A stretch of DNA of 64,000 bases from Ramlibacter sp. (GCA_016713005.1 JADJPY010000016.1:186001-250000); one strand, 5' to 3'; shown: positions 43,729 through 51,831, counted from the stretch's first letter. Program-made: numbers and translations. The notes: generated by a model from the letters alone, not told the origin.

Positions 43729-45101
43729 CGCTCCTTCGTGCGGTCTGCCTGCTGGGCCTTGCCTGGCTGACGGGCTGCACGGCGCTGCCCACCATCGTGC
43801 CCGACCTGGCGCGCCGCTCGGGCCCGGCGCTGCAGCTGGAGGGCGCGCGCGGGCCACTGAGCGCGGCGCGCAGCAAGGCCGTGCTGGAGAGCCTGCGCAA
43901 CAAGGGGCAGGACACCGGCATCTTCGAGCGGCATCTGGCGCTGGAGGAAGAGATCACCGGCAGCCCGCTGACCACGGGCAACCAGGTGACGCTGCTGCAG
44001 GACGGCCCCGCCACCTACCAGGCCATGTACGCAGCCATCCAGGGGGCGCGCGACCACATCAACATGGAAACCTACATCCTGGACGACGACGAAGTCGGCC
44101 AGCGATTTGCCCAGGCCCTGATCGACAAGCAGGCCGCGGGCGTGCAGGTCAACCTGATCCGCGACAGCGCGGGCACCCTGACCACGCCGGCGGCCTTCTT
44201 CACCCGCCTGGCCGACGCCGGCGTGAACGTGCTGGAATTCAACCCCGTCAACCCGCTGGCCGCGCGGCGCGAGTGGCTGCTCAACCAGCGCGACCACCGC
44301 AAGCTGCTCATTGTGGACGGCGAGACGGCCTTCCTGGGCGGCATCAACATCAGCAGCGTGTATTCGGGCGGTTCTTTCCAGCCCGGCTCGCACCGCCGAC
44401 CCGGCGGCGCACTCGCCTGGCGCGACACCGACCTGCGCATCCAGGGCCCCGTGGTGGCGGACTTCCAGCGACTTTTTCTGGGCGCGTGGGCCAGCCAGAA
44501 GGGCGCGCCGCTGGCCAGCCGAAACTACTTTCCGGCGCTGGCCCCGGTGGGCCGGCAGGTGGTGCGCGCCATCGGCAGCTCGCCCGAAGAGCCTTTCAGC
44601 CAGATCTACGCCACGCTGCTTTCGGCCATCGGCAGCGCCGAGACCAGCGTCAACATCACCAATGCCTACTTCGCGCCCGACCCGCAGCTGCTGGCCGCGC
44701 TGGAGGCCGCCGCCCGCCGGGGCGTGCAAGTCAACCTGATCCTGCCCGGGCAGACGGACTCCTGGCTGGTGTTCCACGCCGGCCGCGGCTACTACGCGCA
44801 ACTGCTGCGCGCTGGCGTGCGCATCCACGAGCGGCGTGGCGCCATCCTGCACTCCAAAACGGCACTGGTGGACGGCGTGTGGGCCACGGTGGGATCGACC
44901 AACCTGGACTGGCGCAGCTTTTTGCACAACCACGAGCTCAACGCCGTGGTGCTGGGCGCCGAGTTTGGCGCACAGGTGCAGGCCATGTTTGCCAAAGACC
45001 TGGCTGAATCGGACGCCATCACCCTGGAGGTATGGGAGCAGCGCGGCCTGCACCTGCGGCTGAAGGAAGCGTTCGCCCGCGCATGGGAATACTGGCTCTA
45101 G
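43725..45101 (+). CDS. Phospholipase D-like lipoprotein (cardiolipin synthase-like)
   Basis: A 458-residue protein with two HKD motifs: HRKLLIVDG near residue 190 and HSKTALVDG near residue 376. It probably joins phospholipids to make cardiolipin or hydrolyses phosphodiester lipids. The N-terminus VTLLRAVCLLGLAWLTGCTA has a lipobox (LTGC), so it is a lipoprotein. The GTG at 43725 overlaps the DUF3309 stop. It closes the envelope-stress block. Confidence 0.87.
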   Translation: MTLLRAVCLLGLAWLTGCTALPTIVPDLARRSGPALQLEGARGPLSAARSKAVLESLRNKGQDTGIFERHLALEEEITGSPLTTGNQVTLLQDGPATYQAMYAAIQGARDHINMETYILDDDEVGQRFAQALIDKQAAGVQVNLIRDSAGTLTTPAAFFTRLADAGVNVLEFNPVNPLAARREWLLNQRDHRKLLIVDGETAFLGGINISSVYSGGSFQPGSHRRPGGALAWRDTDLRIQGPVVADFQRLFLGAWASQKGAPLASRNYFPALAPVGRQVVRAIGSSPEEPFSQIYATLLSAIGSAETSVNITNAYFAPDPQLLAALEAAARRGVQVNLILPGQTDSWLVFHAGRGYYAQLLRAGVRIHERRGAILHSKTALVDGVWATVGSTNLDWRSFLHNHELNAVVLGAEFGAQVQAMFAKDLAESDAITLEVWEQRGLHLRLKEAFARAWEYWL

Positions 45102-45114
45102 GGCGAAATTTCAA

Positions 45115-45171
45115 GCCAAATCGGGCTCCAGCCCCCGCCAGATATGGTTGACCCGCTACAAAAACGATAGC
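45115..45171 (-). repeat. Interspersed repeat copy 8 (intergenic, at a stop codon)
   Basis: Minus-strand element: stem GCTATCGTTTTTGTAGC, spacer, then GGCGGGGGCTGGAGCCCG. The flavoprotein gene on the minus strand stops at 45176, 5 bp before the stem, so its end abuts the element. Confidence 0.85.
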
Positions 45172-45175
45172 AATT

Positions 45176-46606
45176 TCAGCCCGCGCGGGCGCCCATCAGG
45201 CGGGGCATGTTGGCCATGGCGGCCTGCGCCGACTGCTTGAAGCGCGCCAGGATGGCCATTTTTTCGGTGTCGGACTCCGGCACCTCCGACACCATCTTGC
45301 CAAAGCCGTCCAGCCGGGAGTTGCGCACCCACTGCCGCAGCGCCTTGTCCTGGCTCCACTTGAACTGGTTGGACATGCTCACCGCCACCGAAGCCGGGTA
45401 GCCCTCGACCCCGTCGGGGAAGGGTACGGTGGTGCAAAGCCTGTTCTTGGTGGCGTCGTCCGGGTAGTGCGCCTCCACATAGGCCGCCAAAGCGGCGCTG
45501 AAGGTGGGCAGCGGCGCGCGCACCAGCTGCAGCACGATCTGGCTGCCCTGGAAGATGGGCAGCACCGGCCGCGGCTCCACCGCCGAGGCGGTGCAGTCGA
45601 TGAACAGCGTACCCGGCTCTACCCGCACCGTGCCTTGCGCCAGCACCATCTGTGCGGGCTCGATAGCCTGCAGGTGCCCCATGCGGACGACCCGCGTGAT
45701 CTGGCGCAGCAACGCCACCTCGCCCTGCGAAATGGTGGCGTAGTGGAACATCGTGGGCTCCTGCTGCGCGTCGATGCGCAGCATCTGGCCCGCTGCCTCG
45801 AGCCGGTGGAACAGGTCTTGCACCGACGTGGCCTGGGCCAGCGCCTCCATCTGCGCGGCCTGGCCACCAATGCTCTGGTGGAAGAACTCCATCCCCGGCT
45901 GCGTGGAGGCGCGGTTGATGAGCCAGGAGTCGCGCGGCATCACCCACTGGATCGCGTCCGCCCGGGCACCGCAGTTGAGCAGCCACACGCCCACGTCCAT
46001 GGCCGTCTTGCCCGCGCCCACGATGACAAACTGGCTGGGCCGCGGCCCCTGGCCCTGCCACAGCTGCACCAGCGCATTGGGCGGCACCACGCGAACGCCC
46101 TCCCCCACGCTGAACTTTGGCGTGTGCGTGCTGGGCACCCGCGGGCTGGCGTACGCCGCGTTGACCAGCTTGCGGCGCACCGCCACCGTGGTCTGCACGC
46201 CCGACAGGATGGAGACGATGCGCCCCGCCAGGGCCGCGCCCTCACCGCCCTGCCAGTCGCTCATGGGGTGGTAGCTGACACGGCCGCTGGGCAGCAGCTT
46301 CTGGTTCATCACGTTGTTGAAGTAGCCACTGATCTCGGCGCCCGAGGCCAGCTCGTGGAAGCCGCGGTTGGTGCCCACCGTGTCGATGCGGTTGTTGCCC
46401 AGCGGCATGGAGTTGACGCCGTAAAAGGCCGAGGGCTGGTGCAGATTGACAAAGGAATACGCGTCGTTCCAGTGCCCGCCGGGCTTGCCATGCCGGTCCA
46501 CCAGGGTGATGTGGGCGTCGGGCAGCTCGTCCAGCAGCGTATCGGCAAACGCCAGGCCCGAGGCGCCCGCGCCGATGATGAGGTAATCCGTCTCGATCTG
46601 CGCCAT
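45176..46606 (-). CDS. FAD/NAD(P)-binding flavoprotein monooxygenase-like
   Basis: A 476-residue flavoprotein. An N-terminal FAD fingerprint (MAQIETDYLIIGAGASGLAF) is followed by 'HGKPGGHWNDAYSFVNLHQP', and a second dinucleotide site is VIVGAGKTAMDVGVWLLNCG. The architecture matches FMO/NAD(P)-binding monooxygenases, but the substrate is unknown. The ATG at 46606 has GGAGAC close by. It is divergent from the AllA-like gene. Confidence 0.82.
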   Translation of the reverse strand: MAQIETDYLIIGAGASGLAFADTLLDELPDAHITLVDRHGKPGGHWNDAYSFVNLHQPSAFYGVNSMPLGNNRIDTVGTNRGFHELASGAEISGYFNNVMNQKLLPSGRVSYHPMSDWQGGEGAALAGRIVSILSGVQTTVAVRRKLVNAAYASPRVPSTHTPKFSVGEGVRVVPPNALVQLWQGQGPRPSQFVIVGAGKTAMDVGVWLLNCGARADAIQWVMPRDSWLINRASTQPGMEFFHQSIGGQAAQMEALAQATSVQDLFHRLEAAGQMLRIDAQQEPTMFHYATISQGEVALLRQITRVVRMGHLQAIEPAQMVLAQGTVRVEPGTLFIDCTASAVEPRPVLPIFQGSQIVLQLVRAPLPTFSAALAAYVEAHYPDDATKNRLCTTVPFPDGVEGYPASVAVSMSNQFKWSQDKALRQWVRNSRLDGFGKMVSEVPESDTEKMAILARFKQSAQAAMANMPRLMGARAG

Positions 46607-46675
46607 GAAGTCTCCGTGGGGGGGTAAATAAAAGCACTTGCGCTGCGCCCATGGTATGCGCAAACATCCCACCCC

Positions 46676-47347
46676 ATGACCCTGAAACCCATCCCCCCTG
46701 CCCCCGCGCCCGATTACCTCAACCCCAACCTGCCTGCTGGCCTGGGCACGGTGCGCATCCCCGTGGTGGAGGCCACGGCCGACAGCCTGCGCGGCTACGG
46801 CGTGCTGGTGGACGACCCCAAGCAACACCAGGTGGAGATCGTGCGCTGGCCCTCGCAGGGCTGGCGGCCGGTGGACGTGGACAGCGGCAACGAGGGCGGC
46901 ACCACCACCGGCACCTTTGTGAGCGAATGGGAGGGCGACATCCTGTACGGCAAGAACGACGCCGTGGGTGGGCACTACATCATCGGCTTCAACACCCTGC
47001 CCGAAGCCGCCGACACCACCCACCGGCGCGACCCCACCCGGCTGCTGCTGTGGCACTGCAACTACCACCCGGACGGGGGGCAGATGTTCTTCCCCAACGA
47101 GCCCGGGCCTTTTCTGGTGCCCATGGCCCTGCCCGGTGACGACGTGAAGCCGCAGGACTTTGTGTGCTTCTGGTTCAAGGGCGGCCAGGGCCTGCGCATG
47201 CACCCCAACGTGTGGCACGAAGGCGTGTTTGCCACCCGCGGGCGGCGCAGCTTTTATGACGAACAGGGCGCGGTGCACGCGCGGGTTTCGGTGAACTTTG
47301 CGACCGAGTTTGGGTGTTTGCTGGAGATGGGGTTGGGGCCGGGGTGA
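46676..47347 (+). CDS. AllA-like protein (ureidoglycolate lyase superfamily)
   Basis: A 223-residue protein whose C-terminal block 'GGQGLRMHPNVWHEGVFATR' resembles the ureidoglycolate lyase core GxQGVxYHRNVWHxPLF, with the metal ligand histidine expected there. The central 'WHCNYHPDGGQMFFPNEPGP' holds further histidines. It may bind a small polar acid. No allantoin pathway genes are nearby, so the substrate is uncertain. It is the last gene before the low-GC cassette-like region. Confidence 0.6.
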   Translation: MTLKPIPPAPAPDYLNPNLPAGLGTVRIPVVEATADSLRGYGVLVDDPKQHQVEIVRWPSQGWRPVDVDSGNEGGTTTGTFVSEWEGDILYGKNDAVGGHYIIGFNTLPEAADTTHRRDPTRLLLWHCNYHPDGGQMFFPNEPGPFLVPMALPGDDVKPQDFVCFWFKGGQGLRMHPNVWHEGVFATRGRRSFYDEQGAVHARVSVNFATEFGCLLEMGLGPG

Positions 47348-47439
47348 AAGCGGGGATTGGGCTTGTTGGTCACCGGCCGACCGTGTTCATACGCAGGTTT
47401 GCCGGGTTTGGGGTGATTTTCGTGGACCGGAAAACGGGG

Positions 47440-47563
47440 GACAGATGGAAAAATGCTGTTATAAATCAAGCACTTGTAGAACTTTTGGCGAGTTGAAAAT
47501 GGCGCTTGGTCACGTTGTTCATAAGACAGGTTTCACTTCTATATCACGTTAGTGGGCGCAGCA
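47440..47563 (+). promoter_or_regulatory. AT-rich leader and first junction of the cassette-like array
   Basis: Base composition drops sharply after about 47440 (for example TGTTATAAATCAAGC). CACGTTAGTGGGC at 47546-47558 contains the first GTTAG junction, 16 bp before the ATG at 47564. This would be the attI-like or first attC-derived end, but no integrase gene is visible upstream. Confidence 0.45.
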
Positions 47564-48154
47564 ATGACGACTCAGGCAACAGATAGCGCAACGTTTCGAG
47601 GAAAGAAGTATCTCGTCTGCGGCGTAGATGGGCCCGATTTGGTTGTGCCCACCGAATTTGGGCTAAAGCCTGAGATGCCGTCTACTGCGTGCTATCGAGG
47701 TTGGATGGCCGAGTACTCTATTGATAAGAGCCTTACTCTCTCCGATTTGTACGTCTTTCACGACGCCGGGCTTCCTGTGAAGAATCGAACTCCAAACGGG
47801 CCAAAAATTAATGGTGTAGAACCGCAAGAGCCGAATTCATACTTGGGCTTCAATTGCCTCTACAAGAACCTGAACGTCTCACTGACCTTTACGGGCGGCA
47901 TGCTTCTCTCCAATGGCTTCATCCGGGAACTTGGCGCGAACATGGGCTTTCACCCCTTCTGGAAATTCGAGGAGCTGCACGAACTCACGTTCGAGCACGG
48001 TAGCCTAATCAACGCCGCAGACAAGTCTGTTGTCGCGAAGACCGTGAGGGAGCAATATCTCGTCAAGGGGTTTCTAGGCCGCCCTGATGTGAGCGATGAA
48101 AAGGCAGTGAGGGAGTGGATAGAGCGATCCTTCTCACTGCACTATCATTTCTAG
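47564..48154 (+). CDS. Cassette-like gene 1: hypothetical protein
   Basis: A 196-residue soluble protein with no family I recognise: MTTQATDSATFRGKKYLVCG at the start, 'FHDAGLPVKNRTPNGPKING' in the middle, and a charged C-terminal half. Its GC content is visibly lower than in flanking genes. It begins just after the CGTTAG junction (47548) and is followed by an attC-like hairpin. An upstream GTG at 47552 is possible. Function unknown; foreign origin is inferred. Confidence 0.75.
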   Translation: MTTQATDSATFRGKKYLVCGVDGPDLVVPTEFGLKPEMPSTACYRGWMAEYSIDKSLTLSDLYVFHDAGLPVKNRTPNGPKINGVEPQEPNSYLGFNCLYKNLNVSLTFTGGMLLSNGFIRELGANMGFHPFWKFEELHELTFEHGSLINAADKSVVAKTVREQYLVKGFLGRPDVSDEKAVREWIERSFSLHYHF

Positions 48155-48181
48155 TTTGTAAGCGATGCACGTCCACACGTC

Positions 48182-48267
48182 CTCTAACAGGTTGCTCGTC
48201 GCGGACACGCAGCCACAGGTTGCCGCTTTGCGGCGCGGGCTGTGCGCCGCAAAGCGCCAACGTTAGC
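48182..48267 (+). repeat. attC-like site 1 after cassette gene 1
   Basis: The left end CTCTAAC and right end GTTAGCT pair (AGCTAAC when reversed). The adjacent GTTGCTCGTCGCGG and reversed GTTGGCGCTTTGCGG are similar, forming the L-box pair. Inside lies a strong hairpin, GCTTTGCGGCGC with GCGCCGCAAAGC, around GGGCTGT. Length 86 bp. The next gene's ATG is 9 bp after it. This follows the single-strand-folded attC plan of integron cassettes. Confidence 0.6.
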
Positions 48268-48275
48268 TGGCACAC

Positions 48276-48923
48276 ATGTCTGCGTGGGAAACAGTCCTCC
48301 TAGTCCTTGGCGGCAATGCGGCCCTCATCTTGGCTGCGGCTTGGTTCGCGCGTTCTCTTGTTGGTCAGCTTCTTGCGAAGGACCTTGAACGCTTCAAAAC
48401 AGAACTCGTCTCTGCATCGAACCTTGCCGCTGAACGGACAAAACACGAGCTTCAAATGGCTGCACAAGAGCGAAGCGTTCGCTTCACGAAGCTCCACGAG
48501 AAGAGAGGTGAAGTGATCGCCGAGATGTACGGGCTGCTTGTTGAAGCGCAGTGGGCCGCACAAGACTTCACTTCTCCAGCGGAATGGGCTGGAGAGCCGT
48601 CGAAGAATGAAAAGTACGGGACTGCGCTGAAGAAGTCTGCTGATTTCTTCCGCTACTTCGACAGGAACCGAATCTACCTACCCCCCGAACTTTGCGAGCA
48701 ATTCGACACCTTCCTCAACGGCATGCGTACGAAGGTGATTGGCTTCGGTGTCTACCTTTCCCAAGGCGAGGCCTATTTGCCTGACGAAGGCATTCGGAAG
48801 AAGCACGAAGCTTGGAGTGAGGCGTCGCGCTATTTCGATGAGGAAGTGCCTAAAGGGCGGCTGGCACTCGAAACGGAGCTTCGTCAACTTATCGGAGTAG
48901 AGGCCCGCGCCAATGATGGCTAA
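48276..48923 (+). CDS. Cassette-like gene 2: hypothetical membrane-anchored protein
   Basis: A 215-residue protein with an N-terminal membrane helix (about residues 5-27, 'TVLLVLGGNAALILAAAWFA') followed by an amphipathic, possibly coiled-coil segment (KDLERFKTELVSASNLAAER) and a helical soluble domain. I recognise no family with certainty. It begins 9 bp after the CGTTAGC junction, and its stop TAA lies inside the next junction. Confidence 0.75.
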   Translation: MSAWETVLLVLGGNAALILAAAWFARSLVGQLLAKDLERFKTELVSASNLAAERTKHELQMAAQERSVRFTKLHEKRGEVIAEMYGLLVEAQWAAQDFTSPAEWAGEPSKNEKYGTALKKSADFFRYFDRNRIYLPPELCEQFDTFLNGMRTKVIGFGVYLSQGEAYLPDEGIRKKHEAWSEASRYFDEEVPKGRLALETELRQLIGVEARANDG

Positions 48924-48937
48924 CTTCGACGTTAACC
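48917..48937 (+). repeat. Collapsed attC-like junction 2 (GGCTAAC...GTTAACC)
   Basis: The gene 2 stop codon is embedded in GGCTAAC-TTCGAC-GTTAACC, in which only the two R-box-like ends remain, 6 bp apart. A normal attC would have 55-140 bp between them. It may mark a deletion joining two cassettes. Confidence 0.45.
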
Positions 48938-48950
48938 CTCAGGAATGTGC

Positions 48951-49451
48951 GTGCGAAAGCTGCTGACACAATTCGCGTCATTGGCACTTCTCTCCACGCC
49001 AGCCATTGCTGCGGATGTGCTCGAAACGGCCTCGTTCGCAATGACTCTCCCCGTCGGATGGGTGAAGAACCTTCAATCCAAACCCGTCTCGGCGCGTGGG
49101 CCGAATGGGGAACTATTGCAGGTTAGTTCCGCGAAGCTGCAAGGAAGTGGCGCAACCGCAGAGGCGCAGAGAATCCGGGCTGAGATGGAGCAGAACGTAC
49201 TGCGCTCTATCGAACACGCGGCGAACGACCCACAGCTGAAAACCGTGACCCCTCTGCGAAAAACTCAGACTCCATCGGGTGCGACGGTGCACGAACTGAT
49301 CTCGCAGGCGAATGACAGAACCTGGTTCGCTCAGTTTGGTGCGATTGGTCCAAGCACGGTCTTGCTGGTCACCCTTGAAGCTCCCGCTACCTCTCAGGCT
49401 AGCATTGCGGCTGTCCGGCAAGCAGTGTCATCCATCAAATGGTCTCAGTAG
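48951..49451 (+). CDS. Cassette-like gene 3: hypothetical exported protein
   Basis: A 166-residue protein with a clear Sec signal (VRKLLTQFASLALLSTPAIA then ADVL) and a mature part of about 145 residues ('FAMTLPVGWVKNLQSKPVSA', 'VTLEAPATSQASIAAVRQAV'). No family recognised. The GTG at 48951 is preferred because AGGA at 48941 is 6 bp upstream; an ATG at 48945 is closer to the junction and also possible. It starts within 14-20 bp of the GTTAACC junction. Confidence 0.72.
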   Translation: MRKLLTQFASLALLSTPAIAADVLETASFAMTLPVGWVKNLQSKPVSARGPNGELLQVSSAKLQGSGATAEAQRIRAEMEQNVLRSIEHAANDPQLKTVTPLRKTQTPSGATVHELISQANDRTWFAQFGAIGPSTVLLVTLEAPATSQASIAAVRQAVSSIKWSQ

Positions 49452-49454
49452 TCC

Positions 49455-49545
49455 GGGTTAACAGGTCCGTCAACACGGACGCCTTGCGGCGTCCCGGCGC
49501 TGCGCGCCTTCCTTCCGCAACTCGCCGGTTACGTCTACGTTAACG
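49455..49545 (+). repeat. attC-like site 3 after cassette gene 3
   Basis: The left end GGGTTAAC and right end GTTAACG mirror each other. The next-inner segments GTCCGTCAAC and reversed GTAGACGTAACC are similar. Its interior holds hairpins GGACGCC/GGCGTCC and GGCGC/GCGCC. Length about 91 bp. Its right end, CGGTTACGTCTACGTTAAC, resembles that of site 5. Confidence 0.6.
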
Positions 49546-49548
49546 CTC

Positions 49549-49869
49549 ATGAAGGACAGTCCCTTTGGCTTTAGCTACTCCTGGAGTGACCTTCAGGCAG
49601 TACGGCTGCTGGCCTACTCTTCGTTTGGCGCTCAGATCGTCGGGAGTCTGCTGGGTTTTCTTGTTGCGCCCTTCCCTGACATGTTCGAACGGATCTGGTT
49701 CGGTGGTGCTTCGATCACCTTTCCTGCTTTCCTGGTCGGACTATGGTTGGAAGCACAGTTTCACCCAGGCAATATCACTGAGAACAAAGTCATGGTTCGG
49801 CGCATGGGGCTTATTTCTGCTGCACTCTCCGCCGCGTCGGTTGCACTGTACGTAGGACGCGCGCAATGA
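49549..49869 (+). CDS. Cassette-like gene 4: small hypothetical membrane protein
   Basis: A 106-residue protein with about three membrane helices (roughly residues 20-42, 50-66 and 85-103) and starting MKDSPFGFSYSWSDLQAVRL. Its ATG lies 4 bp after the CGTTAACG junction end, as in integron cassettes. No family recognised; lower GC than flanks. Confidence 0.68.
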   Translation: MKDSPFGFSYSWSDLQAVRLLAYSSFGAQIVGSLLGFLVAPFPDMFERIWFGGASITFPAFLVGLWLEAQFHPGNITENKVMVRRMGLISAALSAASVALYVGRAQ

Positions 49870-49895
49870 TCGGCAACAGCTCAGTTGACTCAGGC

Positions 49896-49960
49896 GCCCA
49901 ACTGCATCGAGCCGCTCCGGGGCCGCTTCGGGTGGGCGGCGATTGCGTCCACCGCTAGTC
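49896..49960 (+). repeat. attC-like site 4 after cassette gene 4
   Basis: The left end GCCCAAC fits RYYYAAC, and the right end GCTAGTC is a variant of GTTRRRY. The inner segments GCATCGAGCCGC and reversed CGCAATCGCCGC align with one extra base, the usual attC asymmetry. Length 65 bp, followed immediately by the next ATG. Confidence 0.5.
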
Positions 49961-50338
49961 ATGCACCCGTGCCCACACTGCTCTGAGCATGTTGTCTCCA
50001 CCATTGAAAAGTGGATAAGTTCGCCCGTTACGCCCGCCAGGTGTCGGTCTTGTGGGAAGCTGTTCTACGTCAGTCACCTCGCCAATGCTCGTTCCAAAGC
50101 AATTGCCTCACTCATTGCTGGTACAGGCATTTGTCTGGGTGCATATGCGCATAGTCTTGCTGCAGTAGGCGTTTCGTTGGTACTTGGCGTCGCCGCCTAC
50201 GTTGCCTTGCGGTATCTGTCACCTCTGTCCAAAACTACGGGCACTGAGGTCATTCGTCAGCAGGGATACATCGTTGCGAGCTTGTATATCGCTGCCGCTG
50301 CAGGAGCAACTTGGCTCGTCTATCACTTCGTGGTCTGA
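49961..50338 (+). CDS. Cassette-like gene 5: zinc-ribbon membrane protein
   Basis: A 125-residue protein. The first 35 residues hold a Cys4 zinc ribbon, CPHC at 4-7 and CRSC at about 28-31 (MHPCPHCSEHVV, PARCRSCGKLFYV). Three hydrophobic helices follow. No precise family is recognised. The ATG at 49961 directly abuts the GCTAGTC junction. Confidence 0.7.
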   Translation: MHPCPHCSEHVVSTIEKWISSPVTPARCRSCGKLFYVSHLANARSKAIASLIAGTGICLGAYAHSLAAVGVSLVLGVAAYVALRYLSPLSKTTGTEVIRQQGYIVASLYIAAAAGATWLVYHFVV

Positions 50339-50352
50339 AGCGAGCCCTTCAT

Positions 50353-50432
50353 GGCCAACAGATCGGACAGCGCGCACATGCCTGCAGTCAGCAACGCCCG
50401 CCAGCGGATGCCCCGTTACTGCTACGCTAGGT
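50353..50432 (+). repeat. attC-like site 5 closing the array
   Basis: Left end GGCCAAC, right end GCTAGGT, with right flank CCGTTACTGCTACGCTAGG matching that of site 3 (CGGTTACGTCTACGTTAAC) in spacing and most bases. Length 80 bp. GC-rich chromosomal genes resume 30 bp later. Confidence 0.5.
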
Positions 50433-50465
50433 CGCACTTAAATAGCCCTCTTCCATAAGACCCAT

Positions 50466-50888
50466 ATGCAAGTCGAACACCGCACAGTTGCCCACGCCCC
50501 GCCCGAGGTGCTGTTCCGCATCTATGAAGATGTGGCGCACTGGCACACCTGGGACCCGGACACGAAACACGCCGCCCTGGACGGGCCCATGCGCGTGGGG
50601 GCGCGCGGCAGCCTCACCCCCACCAAGGGCCGCACCGTCCCCATGCTGGTCACCGGGGTGGAGGCAAACCGCTCATTCACGGTGGAATCCCGGATTCCCC
50701 TGTTCCGCATGGTCTTCGAGCACGAGCTCAGGCCTGCCCCGTCCGGGACGGAAATCGTCCACCGGGTCACTTTCTCTGGCCTGTTGTCGGTGATCCTGGG
50801 GCCACTGCTGTCCAGGCAGCTCAACACCGGCCTGCCGGTGACCTTGCAGCGGCTCAAGGAGCTTGCAGAGTCACATAGCGCGGCCTGA
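50466..50888 (+). CDS. SRPBCC (polyketide cyclase-like) family protein
   Basis: A 140-residue START-like protein: MQVEHRTVAHAPPEVLFRIY then EDVAHWHTWDPDTKHAAL, a central 'GRTVPMLVTGVEANRSFTVE' and the C-terminal helix 'LPVTLQRLKELAES'. The fold holds a hydrophobic ligand in a helix-grip cavity; the ligand is unknown. It is the first gene after the cassette-like array and has normal high GC. Confidence 0.87.
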   Translation: MQVEHRTVAHAPPEVLFRIYEDVAHWHTWDPDTKHAALDGPMRVGARGSLTPTKGRTVPMLVTGVEANRSFTVESRIPLFRMVFEHELRPAPSGTEIVHRVTFSGLLSVILGPLLSRQLNTGLPVTLQRLKELAESHSAA

Positions 50889-50907
50889 GGCCGACGCTCA
50901 ACCCAAT

Positions 50908-51366
50908 ATGCCGCGCCGCCGCACTTTCATCGCACACGCTGTCGCGGGCATCGTGGCATGGGGCGGGCTGGGCGCGTCCGCCAGGGCCGCGCCCCCGAAG
51001 CCCGACCCAAAGTGGCACGCGGCCGCGCTGGCCATGCAGCGACTGGCCGAGTCCTGGGGCGACCAGAGCTATGGCGCCGTGCTGGTGGTGGGCGACGCCA
51101 TCGTGGGCGAGGGGCCAAGCCGTGTGGTCAAAGACAAGAACTCGGATGCGCACGCCGAGCGGGTGGCCATCCTCGATGCGCAGCGCCGGCTGGGGCGCCA
51201 AGACCTCGCCGGAGCCGTGCTGTATTCCACCAGCCGTCCGTGCGCGCTGTGCGAGGCCGCCGCGGCCCGCGCCGGGGTCAGCCGCATGTACTTTGGCCAG
51301 CTACTGCAAGACGCCGGCCCGCCAGCCGCGCCAACTGCGCCCACCGGGCCCGCACCGCAAAAATAG
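50908..51366 (+). CDS. Exported cytidine/deoxycytidylate-type deaminase
   Basis: A 152-residue zinc deaminase of the CDA fold. The catalytic HAE (DAHAERVAI) is at about residue 82 and the zinc ligands PCALC at about 111-115. Unlike most family members it begins with MPRRRTFIAHAVAGIVAWGG and cleaves near ASARA, a twin-arginine-like signal, so it is probably periplasmic. Its substrate is unknown. The ATG at 50908 gives the signal; an upstream TTG or in-frame start would put 15 residues before it. Confidence 0.85.
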   Translation: MPRRRTFIAHAVAGIVAWGGLGASARAAPPKPDPKWHAAALAMQRLAESWGDQSYGAVLVVGDAIVGEGPSRVVKDKNSDAHAERVAILDAQRRLGRQDLAGAVLYSTSRPCALCEAAAARAGVSRMYFGQLLQDAGPPAAPTAPTGPAPQK

Positions 51367-51367
51367 T

Positions 51368-51425
51368 GGCCCAATCGGCCTCCAGCCCCCGTCCGTGCTA
51401 GATGGACAGCTATTAATTTGATAGC
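51368..51425 (-). repeat. Interspersed repeat copy 9 (intergenic)
   Basis: Minus-strand element: stem GCTATCAAATTAATAGC, spacer with TGTCCATCT, then GGGGGCTGGAGGCCGATTGG. It is close to the family consensus and sits just after the deaminase gene. Confidence 0.85.
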
Positions 51426-51520
51426 AATTTGGCCCAAAAAATGACCCCCCCCCAGCGGCGGGGGCCGCGGAGCAGCCACGCCGCCTGCGCCCGCGGCCAC
51501 AGGTGAGGCCCCCGCGCGCC

Positions 51521-51800
<280 letters not shown>

Positions 51801-51831
51801 GGCGGGCGGGGCCCGGGAGCTGCCGGGTGCT

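Noticed and set aside
47340..50440. Prophage or insertion sequence as explanation for the low-GC region
   Set aside because: There is no transposase, phage structural gene, terminal inverted repeat or target duplication; genes are separated by attC-like hairpins instead.
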